The notes under the pieces are model-generated. The model was not told the DNA's origin and ran no database searches. It saw only the letters and a list, made by a program, of their open reading frames with translations. From Cellulophaga sp. Hel_I_12 (GTDB lineage Bacteria; Bacteroidota; Bacteroidia; Flavobacteriales; Flavobacteriaceae), in assembly GCF_000799565.1 (NCBI RefSeq), contig NZ_JUHB01000001.1, positions 434,001-498,000 on the forward strand: a stretch of DNA of 64,000 bases. Direction: 5' to 3'. Within the stretch, counting starts at the first letter, position 1. Every line of letters begins with the position of its first letter. The position numbers and the translations under genes were made by a program. Of this stretch, positions 17,056 through 26,146 are shown piece by piece.

Positions 17056-19015
17056 GTTTTTACTCCTATTTTTCACTCTATTCCTTAATTTTTCAGGGTT
17101 TTCCCAAAACGATGCAAATCCTGTTGTCTGGTCACAAGAATTAAACAAAATCTCAGAAACTGAATACGAGTTAATTATTAAGGGCGCTATAGCTACAGAT
17201 TGGTATGTTTATTCGCAATATACCGCTGAAGGAGGCTCGCAACCTAGCGAATTTGAGTTTATAAAACTTGGCGAAGATTACGAATTAATGGGCACAGCCG
17301 AAGAGAGTGAAACCATTACGACGTATAGTGATATTTTTGAGGTTGAAGAAACGTATTTTAAAGAAAACCTGAGGTTTACCCAAAAGATAAAAGTACTTAA
17401 ACCTGACCTTAATCAGGTTAATGTGGTGTTGTATTATCAAGTTTGTAAAGATGTCTGCATTCCTGGGGAGATAGAATTTATTTTTGCTTTGGGCGATGGC
17501 CCTCTAAATTTAGAAGAGAAAACTGTTGACGAACGCAGTAAAATATTAAGTGATGAACTTATTTTAGATTTGAAAAATAAAGAAGCTTTGACAGATGGTG
17601 TTGTAGAAGCTGTAAATGGCAATTCGAGCTTGTGGATGATTTTTGGTCTAGGTTTTTTAGGTGGATTAATAGCCTTATTGACACCTTGTGTTTTTCCAAT
17701 GATTCCGCTTACCGTTTCGTTTTTTACGAAACAATCAGGTACAAAAAGTAAAGGAATTTTGAATGCGATTTTATATGGTTTTTTTATCGTTTTAATTTAT
17801 TTTTTATTCAGCCTACCCTTCCATGTATTCGATTCCGTAGATTCGCAAATTCTAAATACTATAGCCACTAATGTTTGGCTTAATGTGGCCTTTTTTCTAA
17901 TATTTTTATTCTTTGCTTTTTCATTTTTTGGATATTACGAATTGACTTTACCGAGTTCATGGGCCAATAAAATGGATAATGCTTCGTCAAAAGCAGGTGG
18001 TGTCATCGGGATCTTTTTCATGGCCGTAACACTGGCAATTGTTTCTTTTTCTTGTACCGGTCCCATTTTAGGTGGACTTCTGGGAAGTACGGCTTTAGCG
18101 GAAGGTGACGTAGCGACCAATTTATCCACAGGAATGTTAGGTTTTGGTGTGGCTTTAGCTTTGCCCTTTGCCTTATTTGCACTTTTCCCAGCTTGGTTAA
18201 ATTCTTTACCTAAATCTGGCGGATGGATGACGACCGTAAAAGTAGTTTTAGGCTTTTTAGAATTAGCCTTAGCCCTAAAGTTTTTATCGAATGCCGATTT
18301 AGTAGGCAATTGGGGCATTTTAAAACGAGAACTATTTTTAGGGATTTGGATTCTCTTATTTGCTTTGTTAGCACTTTATTTATTTGGAATTTTGCGTTTC
18401 CCACACGATGGTCCTAGACAAAAATTAGCAGCTACCCGTAAAATAGTTGCTTTTATTAGTGCAGGTTTTGTACTTTATTTGGTTTTAGGATTAGCCAAAG
18501 TGATACCTTTAAAATTATTGAGCGGATTTCCTCCGCCAGAGTTTTATAGTGTATTTGAGCAAGAAAGCGATTGTCCGCTTGGCGTAAATTGCTTTAAAGA
18601 TTTTGACGAAGGTGTTGCTTATGCTAAAACAATAAATAAGCCTATTTTGCTTGATTTTACAGGTTGGGCATGTGTCAACTGTCGTAAAATGGAAGAAAAT
18701 GTATGGACTGAACCTGATATTTATCCGATGATTAAAAACGATTATGTGTTAATCTCATTATATATTGATGATCGCAAAGAACTTCCTGAACTAGAGCAAT
18801 TTGATTTTAAGTTCAACTCGGGCCGTGTCAAGCGAATCGAAACGATAGGGCAGAAGTGGGGCACTTTTCAAACCCTAAACTTCAATGCCGCATCACAACC
18901 CTATTACGTATTACTTTCACCAGATCTAAAAGTCTTAAATACCGAAATTCAATATACGGATGCTCAGACCTATAAAGCGTGGCTGATAAAGGGCTTAGAG
19001 AATTTTAGGGAGTGA
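17048..19015 (+). CDS. DsbD-like thiol:disulfide interchange protein
   Basis: Transmembrane reductant conduit that passes electrons from cytoplasmic thioredoxin to periplasmic disulfides. The 655 residues run: signal peptide (ending GFSQ), N-terminal DsbD-alpha-like domain with YYQVCKDVCIPGE (about residues 130-145), and a membrane domain of about eight helices with LTPCVFPMIPLTVSFF and SFSCTGPILGG as the two membrane cysteines. A C-terminal thioredoxin domain has GWACVNCRKMEE (CVNC). All three redox modules are therefore intact. The 8-bp overlap with tilS suggests translational coupling, without clear functional relation. Confidence 0.92.
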   Translation: MNKFLLLFFTLFLNFSGFSQNDANPVVWSQELNKISETEYELIIKGAIATDWYVYSQYTAEGGSQPSEFEFIKLGEDYELMGTAEESETITTYSDIFEVEETYFKENLRFTQKIKVLKPDLNQVNVVLYYQVCKDVCIPGEIEFIFALGDGPLNLEEKTVDERSKILSDELILDLKNKEALTDGVVEAVNGNSSLWMIFGLGFLGGLIALLTPCVFPMIPLTVSFFTKQSGTKSKGILNAILYGFFIVLIYFLFSLPFHVFDSVDSQILNTIATNVWLNVAFFLIFLFFAFSFFGYYELTLPSSWANKMDNASSKAGGVIGIFFMAVTLAIVSFSCTGPILGGLLGSTALAEGDVATNLSTGMLGFGVALALPFALFALFPAWLNSLPKSGGWMTTVKVVLGFLELALALKFLSNADLVGNWGILKRELFLGIWILLFALLALYLFGILRFPHDGPRQKLAATRKIVAFISAGFVLYLVLGLAKVIPLKLLSGFPPPEFYSVFEQESDCPLGVNCFKDFDEGVAYAKTINKPILLDFTGWACVNCRKMEENVWTEPDIYPMIKNDYVLISLYIDDRKELPELEQFDFKFNSGRVKRIETIGQKWGTFQTLNFNAASQPYYVLLSPDLKVLNTEIQYTDAQTYKAWLIKGLENFRE

Positions 19016-19066
19016 TTGTTTTCTAGATTTGGAATTAGTGTTATCTTTCCAAAAAACTATATCTCC

Positions 19067-21454
19067 TTGAAAAAACTAAAAAAAGTTGCCCTAATCCTTG
19101 TAGGTTTTTTAGCCTTAGTTGCCATCGGAATCTTTATTTTTATCCAAACACTGAAACCAAAATATAGCGGAGAAGTTGCTTTGGCGAAGCTCAATAATGA
19201 AGTTGAAGTGTATTATGATACCTACGGAATTCCGCATATTTACGGCAAGTCAGAGAAAGATGCTTTTAGAGCTTTAGGGTATGTGCATGCCCAAGATCGT
19301 TTGTGGCAAATGGAATTGTTACGTAGAATTGCCCCAGGAAAATTATCCGAAGTTTTTGGCGTCGACATGATTTCTACAGATAAGTTTTTATTGTCTTTAG
19401 GGATTGATGATGCCTCTGAAAAAACAATAGCCGAAATGGATAAAAATTCGGAAACCCTACAATTAACTCAGGCGTATTTAGATGGTGTTAATGCCTTTAT
19501 AGATGAGGGTCCAACCCCCGTAGAATTTTATTTAACAGGTTTAGACAAAACTCACTTTGTCATTAAAGACGTTTATAATACCATTGGGTATATGGCCTTT
19601 AGTTTTGCCATGGCACACAAGACAGATCCTTTGTTAACGAATATTAAAGAAACCTTAGGTGCTGCTTATTTAGCAGATTTAGAAATAGGAGAGAATCCGA
19701 ACCTAACTTTAATTCATAACTATCCATCCCAAAAAGATACGCTAAAAAAAACTATATCAAGCTTAGCTTTCTCAGCCTTAGAAAAGCTACCGGTTCCTTT
19801 ATTTGAAGGAAGTAATAGCTGGGTCATCGCCCCAGAGAAAACAAAAAACGGAAAAGTAATTTTTGCAAACGATCCGCATATTGGTTTTTCACAACCATCG
19901 GTATGGTACGAAGCTCATGTGAGTACCCCATCCTACGAGAAATATGGCTACCATTTGGCCGGAGTTCCGTTTCCATTGTTAGGTCATGACCGTAGTTTAG
20001 CCTATGGTTTAACCATGTTTGAAAATGATGATATTGATTTTTACTACGAAGAAATACATTCAAGCGATGCCAATCAATATACATATAAAGGAGAGTGGAA
20101 AAGCTTTGAAACCGTAACAAAAACTATCAAAGTTAAAGATGCGGATGACATTATTTTTTCTTTTAAAAAATCAGTTCACGGACCTATTTTAAACGGAATA
20201 GCGGATCAAATTAGCGGCGATAAGCCCGTAGCTATGAAATGGATTTATACCGAAGTAGAGAATAAAACCTTAGATGCCTTTTATGCGATCATTCATGCCA
20301 AAGGTCTTGAAGATTTCAAAACAGCTTTAGCAGCTATTCATGCGCCTGGTTTAAACATTATGTACGGCGATGCAGAAGACAATATTGCCTGGTTTGGTAC
20401 GGCAAAACTATACCAAATGCCTGATAGTGTCAATACCAAATTAATACTCAACGGCAGTACAGGCCAACAAGAACCACTGCGTTTTTTAGATTTTTCAGAA
20501 AACCCCAAAGCAATTAACCCTCCTTGGAACTACGTGTATTCTGCAAATAATCAAGCTGATTCAATTTTAGGGAAAATTTATCCAGGCTACTATTTACCAG
20601 AAAATAGAGCCAAACGTATTGTTCGTTTATTAGAGTCAAAAAATGATTGGGACATGGTATCGGCCAGTAAAATGATCAATGATGTTACCTCACCAATCAA
20701 CCCAGCTATTGCCGCCAATTTAATACCGCTAGTAGTTACTTCAAAATTGTCAGACCAACAAAAAGCAGCCTTAGGAGCATTAGAAATTTGGGATGGAACA
20801 GCAAATTTAGATAGCTATAATTCCACGCTTTACCATAAATGGATTTACTTTTTCTTAAAAAGCACGTTTCAAGATGAATTAGGAGAAGAGCACTTTAATC
20901 AACTAGTATCAACACATTTTGCTAAAAGATTGATTGCCCCTATGTCTGGAAAAACAGAATCTGTTTGGTGGGATAATATAAATACAGCGACCCTAGAAAC
21001 CAGAAGTGATATTGCGAACACTTCTTTTTTACAGGCCTACAAAGCTTTAGAAAAATCCTTAGGTCAAAATTATACAAAATGGACATGGGATAAGGTGCAT
21101 ACCATTGAACACCCGCATCCCATTGGGCAGGTCGAGGCTTTACGCTCCTATTTTAACGTAGGGCCGTTTCCCGTAAATGGAACCCGAGAGGTCATTAATA
21201 ATATGTCGTTTAATTATACGGAAGATGACGTGTATAAGGTTACTTCTGGACCTTCCACTCGTAGAATAATTGATTTTTCAGATCTAGAAAATAGCATTAG
21301 TATTTTACCTACCGGCCAATCGGGTAACATTTTTAGTCCGCATTACCAAGATCAAGCAGAAATGTTTTTGAATGGAAACTTTAGAAAAATGATGATGAAT
21401 AAAGAAGAGATCATAAGACTATCAAAAAATAAACTTACATTTAAACAAAAATAA
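19067..21454 (+). CDS. Penicillin acylase family protein
   Basis: Ntn-hydrolase of the penicillin/acyl-homoserine-lactone acylase family, 795 residues. I chose TTG 19067 because it gives LKKLKKVALILVGFLALVAI, a normal signal anchor; an upstream TTG at 19016 directly abuts the DsbD stop but adds 17 unlikely residues. The alpha-chain (GIPHIYGKSEKDAFRALGYVHAQDR) is followed by the autoproteolysis site with nucleophile Ser249 in EGSNSWVIAPEKT, and beta-chain landmarks FANDPHIGF and HDRSLAYGLT. It is exported and probably self-cleaving. The natural substrate is unknown; AHL or peptide amides are options. Confidence 0.92.
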   Translation: MKKLKKVALILVGFLALVAIGIFIFIQTLKPKYSGEVALAKLNNEVEVYYDTYGIPHIYGKSEKDAFRALGYVHAQDRLWQMELLRRIAPGKLSEVFGVDMISTDKFLLSLGIDDASEKTIAEMDKNSETLQLTQAYLDGVNAFIDEGPTPVEFYLTGLDKTHFVIKDVYNTIGYMAFSFAMAHKTDPLLTNIKETLGAAYLADLEIGENPNLTLIHNYPSQKDTLKKTISSLAFSALEKLPVPLFEGSNSWVIAPEKTKNGKVIFANDPHIGFSQPSVWYEAHVSTPSYEKYGYHLAGVPFPLLGHDRSLAYGLTMFENDDIDFYYEEIHSSDANQYTYKGEWKSFETVTKTIKVKDADDIIFSFKKSVHGPILNGIADQISGDKPVAMKWIYTEVENKTLDAFYAIIHAKGLEDFKTALAAIHAPGLNIMYGDAEDNIAWFGTAKLYQMPDSVNTKLILNGSTGQQEPLRFLDFSENPKAINPPWNYVYSANNQADSILGKIYPGYYLPENRAKRIVRLLESKNDWDMVSASKMINDVTSPINPAIAANLIPLVVTSKLSDQQKAALGALEIWDGTANLDSYNSTLYHKWIYFFLKSTFQDELGEEHFNQLVSTHFAKRLIAPMSGKTESVWWDNINTATLETRSDIANTSFLQAYKALEKSLGQNYTKWTWDKVHTIEHPHPIGQVEALRSYFNVGPFPVNGTREVINNMSFNYTEDDVYKVTSGPSTRRIIDFSDLENSISILPTGQSGNIFSPHYQDQAEMFLNGNFRKMMMNKEEIIRLSKNKLTFKQK

Positions 21455-21473
21455 TTTCTTGGTGTTTGTGCAT

Positions 21474-22187
21474 ATGAAAAAGAAAATTTTAGTTTTATTT
21501 TTTCTCAATTTAAATTTTGGATTCGTTACAACTGCACAGACCTCCATGGTTGATGTTTACAATTGGTTTGATTCAATCCATGGTGATGAGAATGCTGAAT
21601 TGTACAGTGGAATTTTATTTGTTGACGAATTTAAAGTAACCAATGACAAACATCGTTTTTTTAAAACAGATAGTTTTGTAGTCGGTACCGTATCATACAA
21701 CGGAAATACGTATTACAATCAAGACCTAAAGTATGATTTATTGACAGATGAATTGCTTGTAAAACCAAAGACCGCCACGAGTGCCTTAGTCCTCCAAATA
21801 GTAAAAAACAAAATTGATAGTTTTAGCCTAAAGGATCAAAAATTCATTAAACTTAATCCTAATGCAAGTCTAAGTTCTGAAACAGAATTTTATGAGAAAC
21901 TTTCCGAAAATAAAATTATTATTTTGTTAAAGAAACATTCGGCCATTAACTTAGGTCCAAGTAATGAAGTATTGTATTACGAGTTTAGATACAAATCAAA
22001 ATTTTTTATCCAGTATAAGAATGTGGTTTTTGCAGCAAATACGAAAAATGACATAATTGCAGCATTTCCCGAACAAAAAAAAATGATTAGAAAAACCTTT
22101 AAAAAGAATAAGCTTTTAAGAAAAGCAAATCCTGATAGTTTTATGCAATATTTGAGTGATGAACTTGAAACTTTTTACTCAAACTAA
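21474..22187 (+). CDS. Secreted protein of unknown function, first gene of TonB/DUF4249 operon
   Basis: I do not recognise a named family. From ATG 21474 it encodes 237 residues; a TTG five codons upstream is possible but the ATG gives the clean signal peptide MKKKILVLFFLNLNFGFVTT. The mature part is rich in aromatic and charged residues (SGILFVDEFKVTNDKHRFF, VSYNGNTYYNQDLKYDLLTD), looks beta-rich, has no cysteines, and ends in a basic helical tail. It starts 19 bp after the penicillin acylase and ends 7 bp before a TonB-dependent receptor gene, so it is probably an envelope accessory of that receptor. Confidence 0.8.
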   Translation: MKKKILVLFFLNLNFGFVTTAQTSMVDVYNWFDSIHGDENAELYSGILFVDEFKVTNDKHRFFKTDSFVVGTVSYNGNTYYNQDLKYDLLTDELLVKPKTATSALVLQIVKNKIDSFSLKDQKFIKLNPNASLSSETEFYEKLSENKIIILLKKHSAINLGPSNEVLYYEFRYKSKFFIQYKNVVFAANTKNDIIAAFPEQKKMIRKTFKKNKLLRKANPDSFMQYLSDELETFYSN

Positions 22188-22194
22188 AGGAAGT

Positions 22195-24957
22195 ATGAAA
22201 GTATTTTTAAGTCTATTTGTTTTTATTACCGTCTTATGCAATCTAAATGCTCAGGATAATAAAAAACTAATAACCCTAAGCTTTACCAACGAAACCAAAC
22301 AACAAGTTTTTTATAAAATTGAGAATACTACGAGTTATTCTTTTTTCTATATCGACAAATGGTTAGATACTCGTGTATTTTCCGGAGACTTTAAAGCAGT
22401 GCCCATTGAAAGTATTTTAGACTCGTTATTTACGGATTCAGAGTTAAATTTTATAATACTTGAAGACACAAAAGTTATTGTAACACAGAATAATTTGATT
22501 TATGATGAGCTTCCGGATCGATTTTTTGGAGATTCTTTACAAAAGAAAACCCAGATAATTACGCAAACAGCTATAAACCCCGTATTGGTAAATAAATCAA
22601 GAATCAACACCAATAACACTATTGAAACTTTTAAAATTGGTAGAGAGCAAAAGAATACTATTACAAATAGCTATGAATTAAAAGGTTACATAACGAACGA
22701 AGAAAGTCTAGAACCGATTGTAGGGTTATCAATTTTGGTGGAAGGGACAAATATTTTTACGATCACTGATGCCAATGGCTTTTACAAAATTCAACTACCT
22801 ATAGGAGAAAATATACTTGATTTTAAATCTATGGGGATTGAAAACGTAAAAAAAAGAGTTATAATTTATAATAATGGAGTACTTAATGTTGGTTTACGTG
22901 AAGGCTTTGAGTTGCTCAACGAAGTTATCGTGCAAGCTGATGCCAATAAGAATATTGACGAAACGGCAGGAGGTACCGTTTCGATTGATGTTGAAGAGTC
23001 AAAAAATATTCCATTAGTGTTAGGAGAAAGAGATGTTTTGAAAGTAGCCACAACATTACCAGGCATTTCTACAACGGGCGAAGGATCAGAAGGATTTAAT
23101 GTCAGAGGAGGAAATTCAGATCAGAATTTAATTTTATTTGATGATGCAGTTATTTACAATCCTCAACATTTTTTTGGAATCTTTTCAGCCCTAAATCCTT
23201 TTGCACTTGGGAGTGTTAATATTTATAAAGGGAGTATGCCTTCTGAGTTTGGTGGCAGACTTTCATCTGTTTTCGATATTAAAACCATTAATGGAAATAA
23301 TGAAAAAATAGTTGGTGAAGGTTCCGTAGGACCTGTAACGAGCAATATACTATTAGAAGTTCCGGTAATTAAAGGAAAATCGTCTTTAATATTTGGTGGT
23401 AGAGCTGCATATTCTAATTGGCTTTTGAGATCTTTGAATGAAGAATCACTAAATAGTAGTCAAGCTTCTTTCTATGATTTTTTGGTGAGTTACAACCATA
23501 AAATAAATGATAATAACAACATTAAAGCAACAGGTTATATCAGTAGGGATGATTTTAGTATTGCTTCTGATTCTATATTCGGCTATGAAAACAAAATAGT
23601 TTCCTTAAAATGGGATCATAAATTTAGCGACAGAAGTTCAGGAAACATCGTAGTTTCGAACAGCCAATATATTTTTGATATTGGTTTTGAAAGTGATAGA
23701 AATAATGATTTTTTATTAGACTATAAATTAAATGAAACAGAAGCCAAAATAAAAGCTAATTACGCGTTTAATCCCAAGTTTAAATTAGATTTTGGCCTTT
23801 CTACGAAACTCTACACGATCAACCCTGGAAACATACGACCTAAAGGGAATTCAACAATTCAGCCACTAACAATAGCAGAAGAACGCGCTTTGGAATCTGC
23901 AGTTTTTGTTTCAAGAAATTTTGATATCAATGAAAAACTTTCTTTTGAAACGGGCTTGAGGTATTCATTTTATGCAGCTTTAGGCGAGAGCGTGCAAAGA
24001 GAGTTTGAGTCTGGCGAGCCCAGAAATGAAGATACCGTAATCAATACCATAAATTACGATAGAAATGAAGTTGTAAAAACCTACGGAGCGCCAGAAATAA
24101 GACTATCTGGGAGGTATAAGTTTTTTCAAGATTTGGCTTTAAAAATGAGCTATTCTAACACTGTTCAATATATCCATAGGTTATCAAATAATGTAACAGT
24201 TTCTCCTATTGATACATGGAAACTATCTGATTTAAATATTGAACCACAACGAGGACAACAGATGTCATTAGGCTTATTTAAAAATTTTGAAAGTAATATT
24301 TACGAAGTAAGCTTAGAAGGGTTTTACAAAAAATCTACTAATATTCTCGATTTTAAAACAGGTGCTGAATTGTTATTGAATCAAGATATAGCAACCGAAG
24401 TATTACAAGGAGAAGGAAAATCATATGGTGTAGAATTGCTTTTAGCTAAAAATGTAGGAAAATTTAATGGTTGGTTGGGGTATACGTATTCAAGATCATT
24501 TTTAAGGCTTGATAGTGCGTTTGATGAAGAACGAATAAATGATGGTAATTTTTTTCCGTCAAATTTTGATAAGCCACATGATTTTAGTTTCGTGGCAAAT
24601 TATAAGTTTACAAAAAGATTCAGTTTAGCGACTAATTTTGTATATCAAACAGGTCGCCCTATTACTGTACCGGTAGGTAATTTTTCTTATAACAATAATG
24701 AATATGTTGTTTTTAGTGACCGCAATAGTTTCAGGATTCCTGATTTTATTCGCTTAGATTTGGGCTTTAATATTGAAGGTAATCATAAAAAACAAAAATT
24801 AGCACATAGTTTTTGGACCTTTTCAATATATAATGTGTTGGGTAGAAATAACCCTTTTTCTGTGTTTTTTGTTAATGAAGACGATCAAATAAAAGCGGTA
24901 CAAACTTCAATCTTCGCTATTCCAGTACCCTCGATCACCTATAATTTTAAATTTTAA
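22195..24957 (+). CDS. TonB-dependent receptor with N-terminal STN and carboxypeptidase-regulatory-like domains
   Basis: Outer-membrane active transporter, 920 residues from ATG 22195 (preceded by AAAGGAAGT; an ATG 39 bp upstream would overlap the previous gene). Order: signal peptide ending CNLNAQ, secretin/TonB short N-terminal (STN) domain around residues 25-100, and a CarboxypepD_reg-like beta domain around 165-245 (YELKGYITNEESLEPIVGLS). Next come a plug with GFNVRGGNSDQNLILFDDAV and the beta-barrel, closing VPSITYNFKF. STN domains usually signal to FecR-type anti-sigma factors, but none is encoded nearby. It lies in a four-gene operon with a DUF4249 lipoprotein. Ligand unknown. Confidence 0.93.
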   Translation: MKVFLSLFVFITVLCNLNAQDNKKLITLSFTNETKQQVFYKIENTTSYSFFYIDKWLDTRVFSGDFKAVPIESILDSLFTDSELNFIILEDTKVIVTQNNLIYDELPDRFFGDSLQKKTQIITQTAINPVLVNKSRINTNNTIETFKIGREQKNTITNSYELKGYITNEESLEPIVGLSILVEGTNIFTITDANGFYKIQLPIGENILDFKSMGIENVKKRVIIYNNGVLNVGLREGFELLNEVIVQADANKNIDETAGGTVSIDVEESKNIPLVLGERDVLKVATTLPGISTTGEGSEGFNVRGGNSDQNLILFDDAVIYNPQHFFGIFSALNPFALGSVNIYKGSMPSEFGGRLSSVFDIKTINGNNEKIVGEGSVGPVTSNILLEVPVIKGKSSLIFGGRAAYSNWLLRSLNEESLNSSQASFYDFLVSYNHKINDNNNIKATGYISRDDFSIASDSIFGYENKIVSLKWDHKFSDRSSGNIVVSNSQYIFDIGFESDRNNDFLLDYKLNETEAKIKANYAFNPKFKLDFGLSTKLYTINPGNIRPKGNSTIQPLTIAEERALESAVFVSRNFDINEKLSFETGLRYSFYAALGESVQREFESGEPRNEDTVINTINYDRNEVVKTYGAPEIRLSGRYKFFQDLALKMSYSNTVQYIHRLSNNVTVSPIDTWKLSDLNIEPQRGQQMSLGLFKNFESNIYEVSLEGFYKKSTNILDFKTGAELLLNQDIATEVLQGEGKSYGVELLLAKNVGKFNGWLGYTYSRSFLRLDSAFDEERINDGNFFPSNFDKPHDFSFVANYKFTKRFSLATNFVYQTGRPITVPVGNFSYNNNEYVVFSDRNSFRIPDFIRLDLGFNIEGNHKKQKLAHSFWTFSIYNVLGRNNPFSVFFVNEDDQIKAVQTSIFAIPVPSITYNFKF

Positions 24958-26136
24958 ATGGCTATGAAAATGAATAAAATGCGCCATGCTTATAATAGCC
25001 TCATTCTTGTGTTTTTCCTTTTTGGCTGTACTGAAGTTATTGTAATTGAAACGCAAGATTTTGAAGATATAGTAGTGATTAGCGCTAACATAACAAGTGA
25101 AACGAAGCAGCAAGAAATAAATATTAGTAGAACGTATAAAGTAGGTTTCCAAGATATAAAAGAAAGTGGTGCTAGGGTCATGGTAACGGATGATTTAGGT
25201 GCTAATTTTGAATTTAGTGAAAGTACTCCGGGTACCTATATTTCTGATATTGTTTTTGCAGCGCAGTTAGATAGGAATTATAAACTAACTATAACTACTA
25301 CCGATGGGAACAGCTATAGTTCTGAATCAGTTTCCCCTATTAATACCGCATTTCTGGAAGATGTAAGAGTCGAAGCTGTTACAGATAATAATGGAGAAGA
25401 AGGAATAGCTATAAAGGTAGATAGCTTTGATCCAGAAGAAAAAGCCAGGTATTTCAGGTATGAATATGAAGAAACTTACCTTATTCAATCGTTGTTTAAC
25501 AACAGCAAAGATTTAATTATTGTTTCAGAAAATCCCCCGACTTTTGAAACTGTTCCTAAATCCAAAGAAGAAAATATTTGTTATAATACAGTCTTTTCAA
25601 ATGAAATTTTGATTGCGAGCTCTGATCAAACCACTGATGGTCGCGTTACTAATTTTCAACTAAATTTTATACCGCGAGATGATCTAAAAATAAGAAGAAG
25701 GTACAGTATTTTGGTGCATCAATTTGTGCAGTCTAGAGAAGCAAATGCCTTTTATAAATCACTACTAGATTTTTCAAGTAATGAAAATTTATTTATACAA
25801 ACCCAACCCGGTTTTATTTCGGGAAATATCAAATCAGAAAATACCAAGGCAAAGGTTTTAGGTTTTTTTGAAGTTTCTATGCTTAGTTCAAAACGTATCT
25901 TTTTTAATTTCCGTGATGTTTTTCCTGAAGGTTTGTCTTCTAGATATACTTTAGGTTGTGGCATTGAAGAATTTGATTCTTCTCGCTATGACGTTTTACT
26001 ATCGCGTTTACAAGGTGGAAGGGTAAAATTTTTAAGTTTTGAACAAGATACAGGTACCTACAAAGTTGCTCGCGATCTATGTGTTGATTGCACTTTACAT
26101 GGAACCAATATAAAACCTGATTTTTGGATAGATTAA
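24958..26136 (+). CDS. DUF4249 domain lipoprotein
   Basis: Outer-membrane lipoprotein of 392 residues that starts directly after the receptor stop codon. The lipobox is VFFLFGCTE, so the mature protein begins at the cysteine. The DUF4249 beginning is typical: IVVISANITSETKQQEINIS, then a beta-sandwich region. A Cys-containing C-terminus (VARDLCVDCTLHGTNIKPDFW), with a CxxC followed by the PxFW ending, is characteristic of the family. DUF4249 genes routinely follow TonB-dependent receptors and are thought to be surface partners in the way SusD partners SusC; the ligand is not known. Confidence 0.88.
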   Translation: MAMKMNKMRHAYNSLILVFFLFGCTEVIVIETQDFEDIVVISANITSETKQQEINISRTYKVGFQDIKESGARVMVTDDLGANFEFSESTPGTYISDIVFAAQLDRNYKLTITTTDGNSYSSESVSPINTAFLEDVRVEAVTDNNGEEGIAIKVDSFDPEEKARYFRYEYEETYLIQSLFNNSKDLIIVSENPPTFETVPKSKEENICYNTVFSNEILIASSDQTTDGRVTNFQLNFIPRDDLKIRRRYSILVHQFVQSREANAFYKSLLDFSSNENLFIQTQPGFISGNIKSENTKAKVLGFFEVSMLSSKRIFFNFRDVFPEGLSSRYTLGCGIEEFDSSRYDVLLSRLQGGRVKFLSFEQDTGTYKVARDLCVDCTLHGTNIKPDFWID

Positions 26137-26146
26137 CCTTTTAATC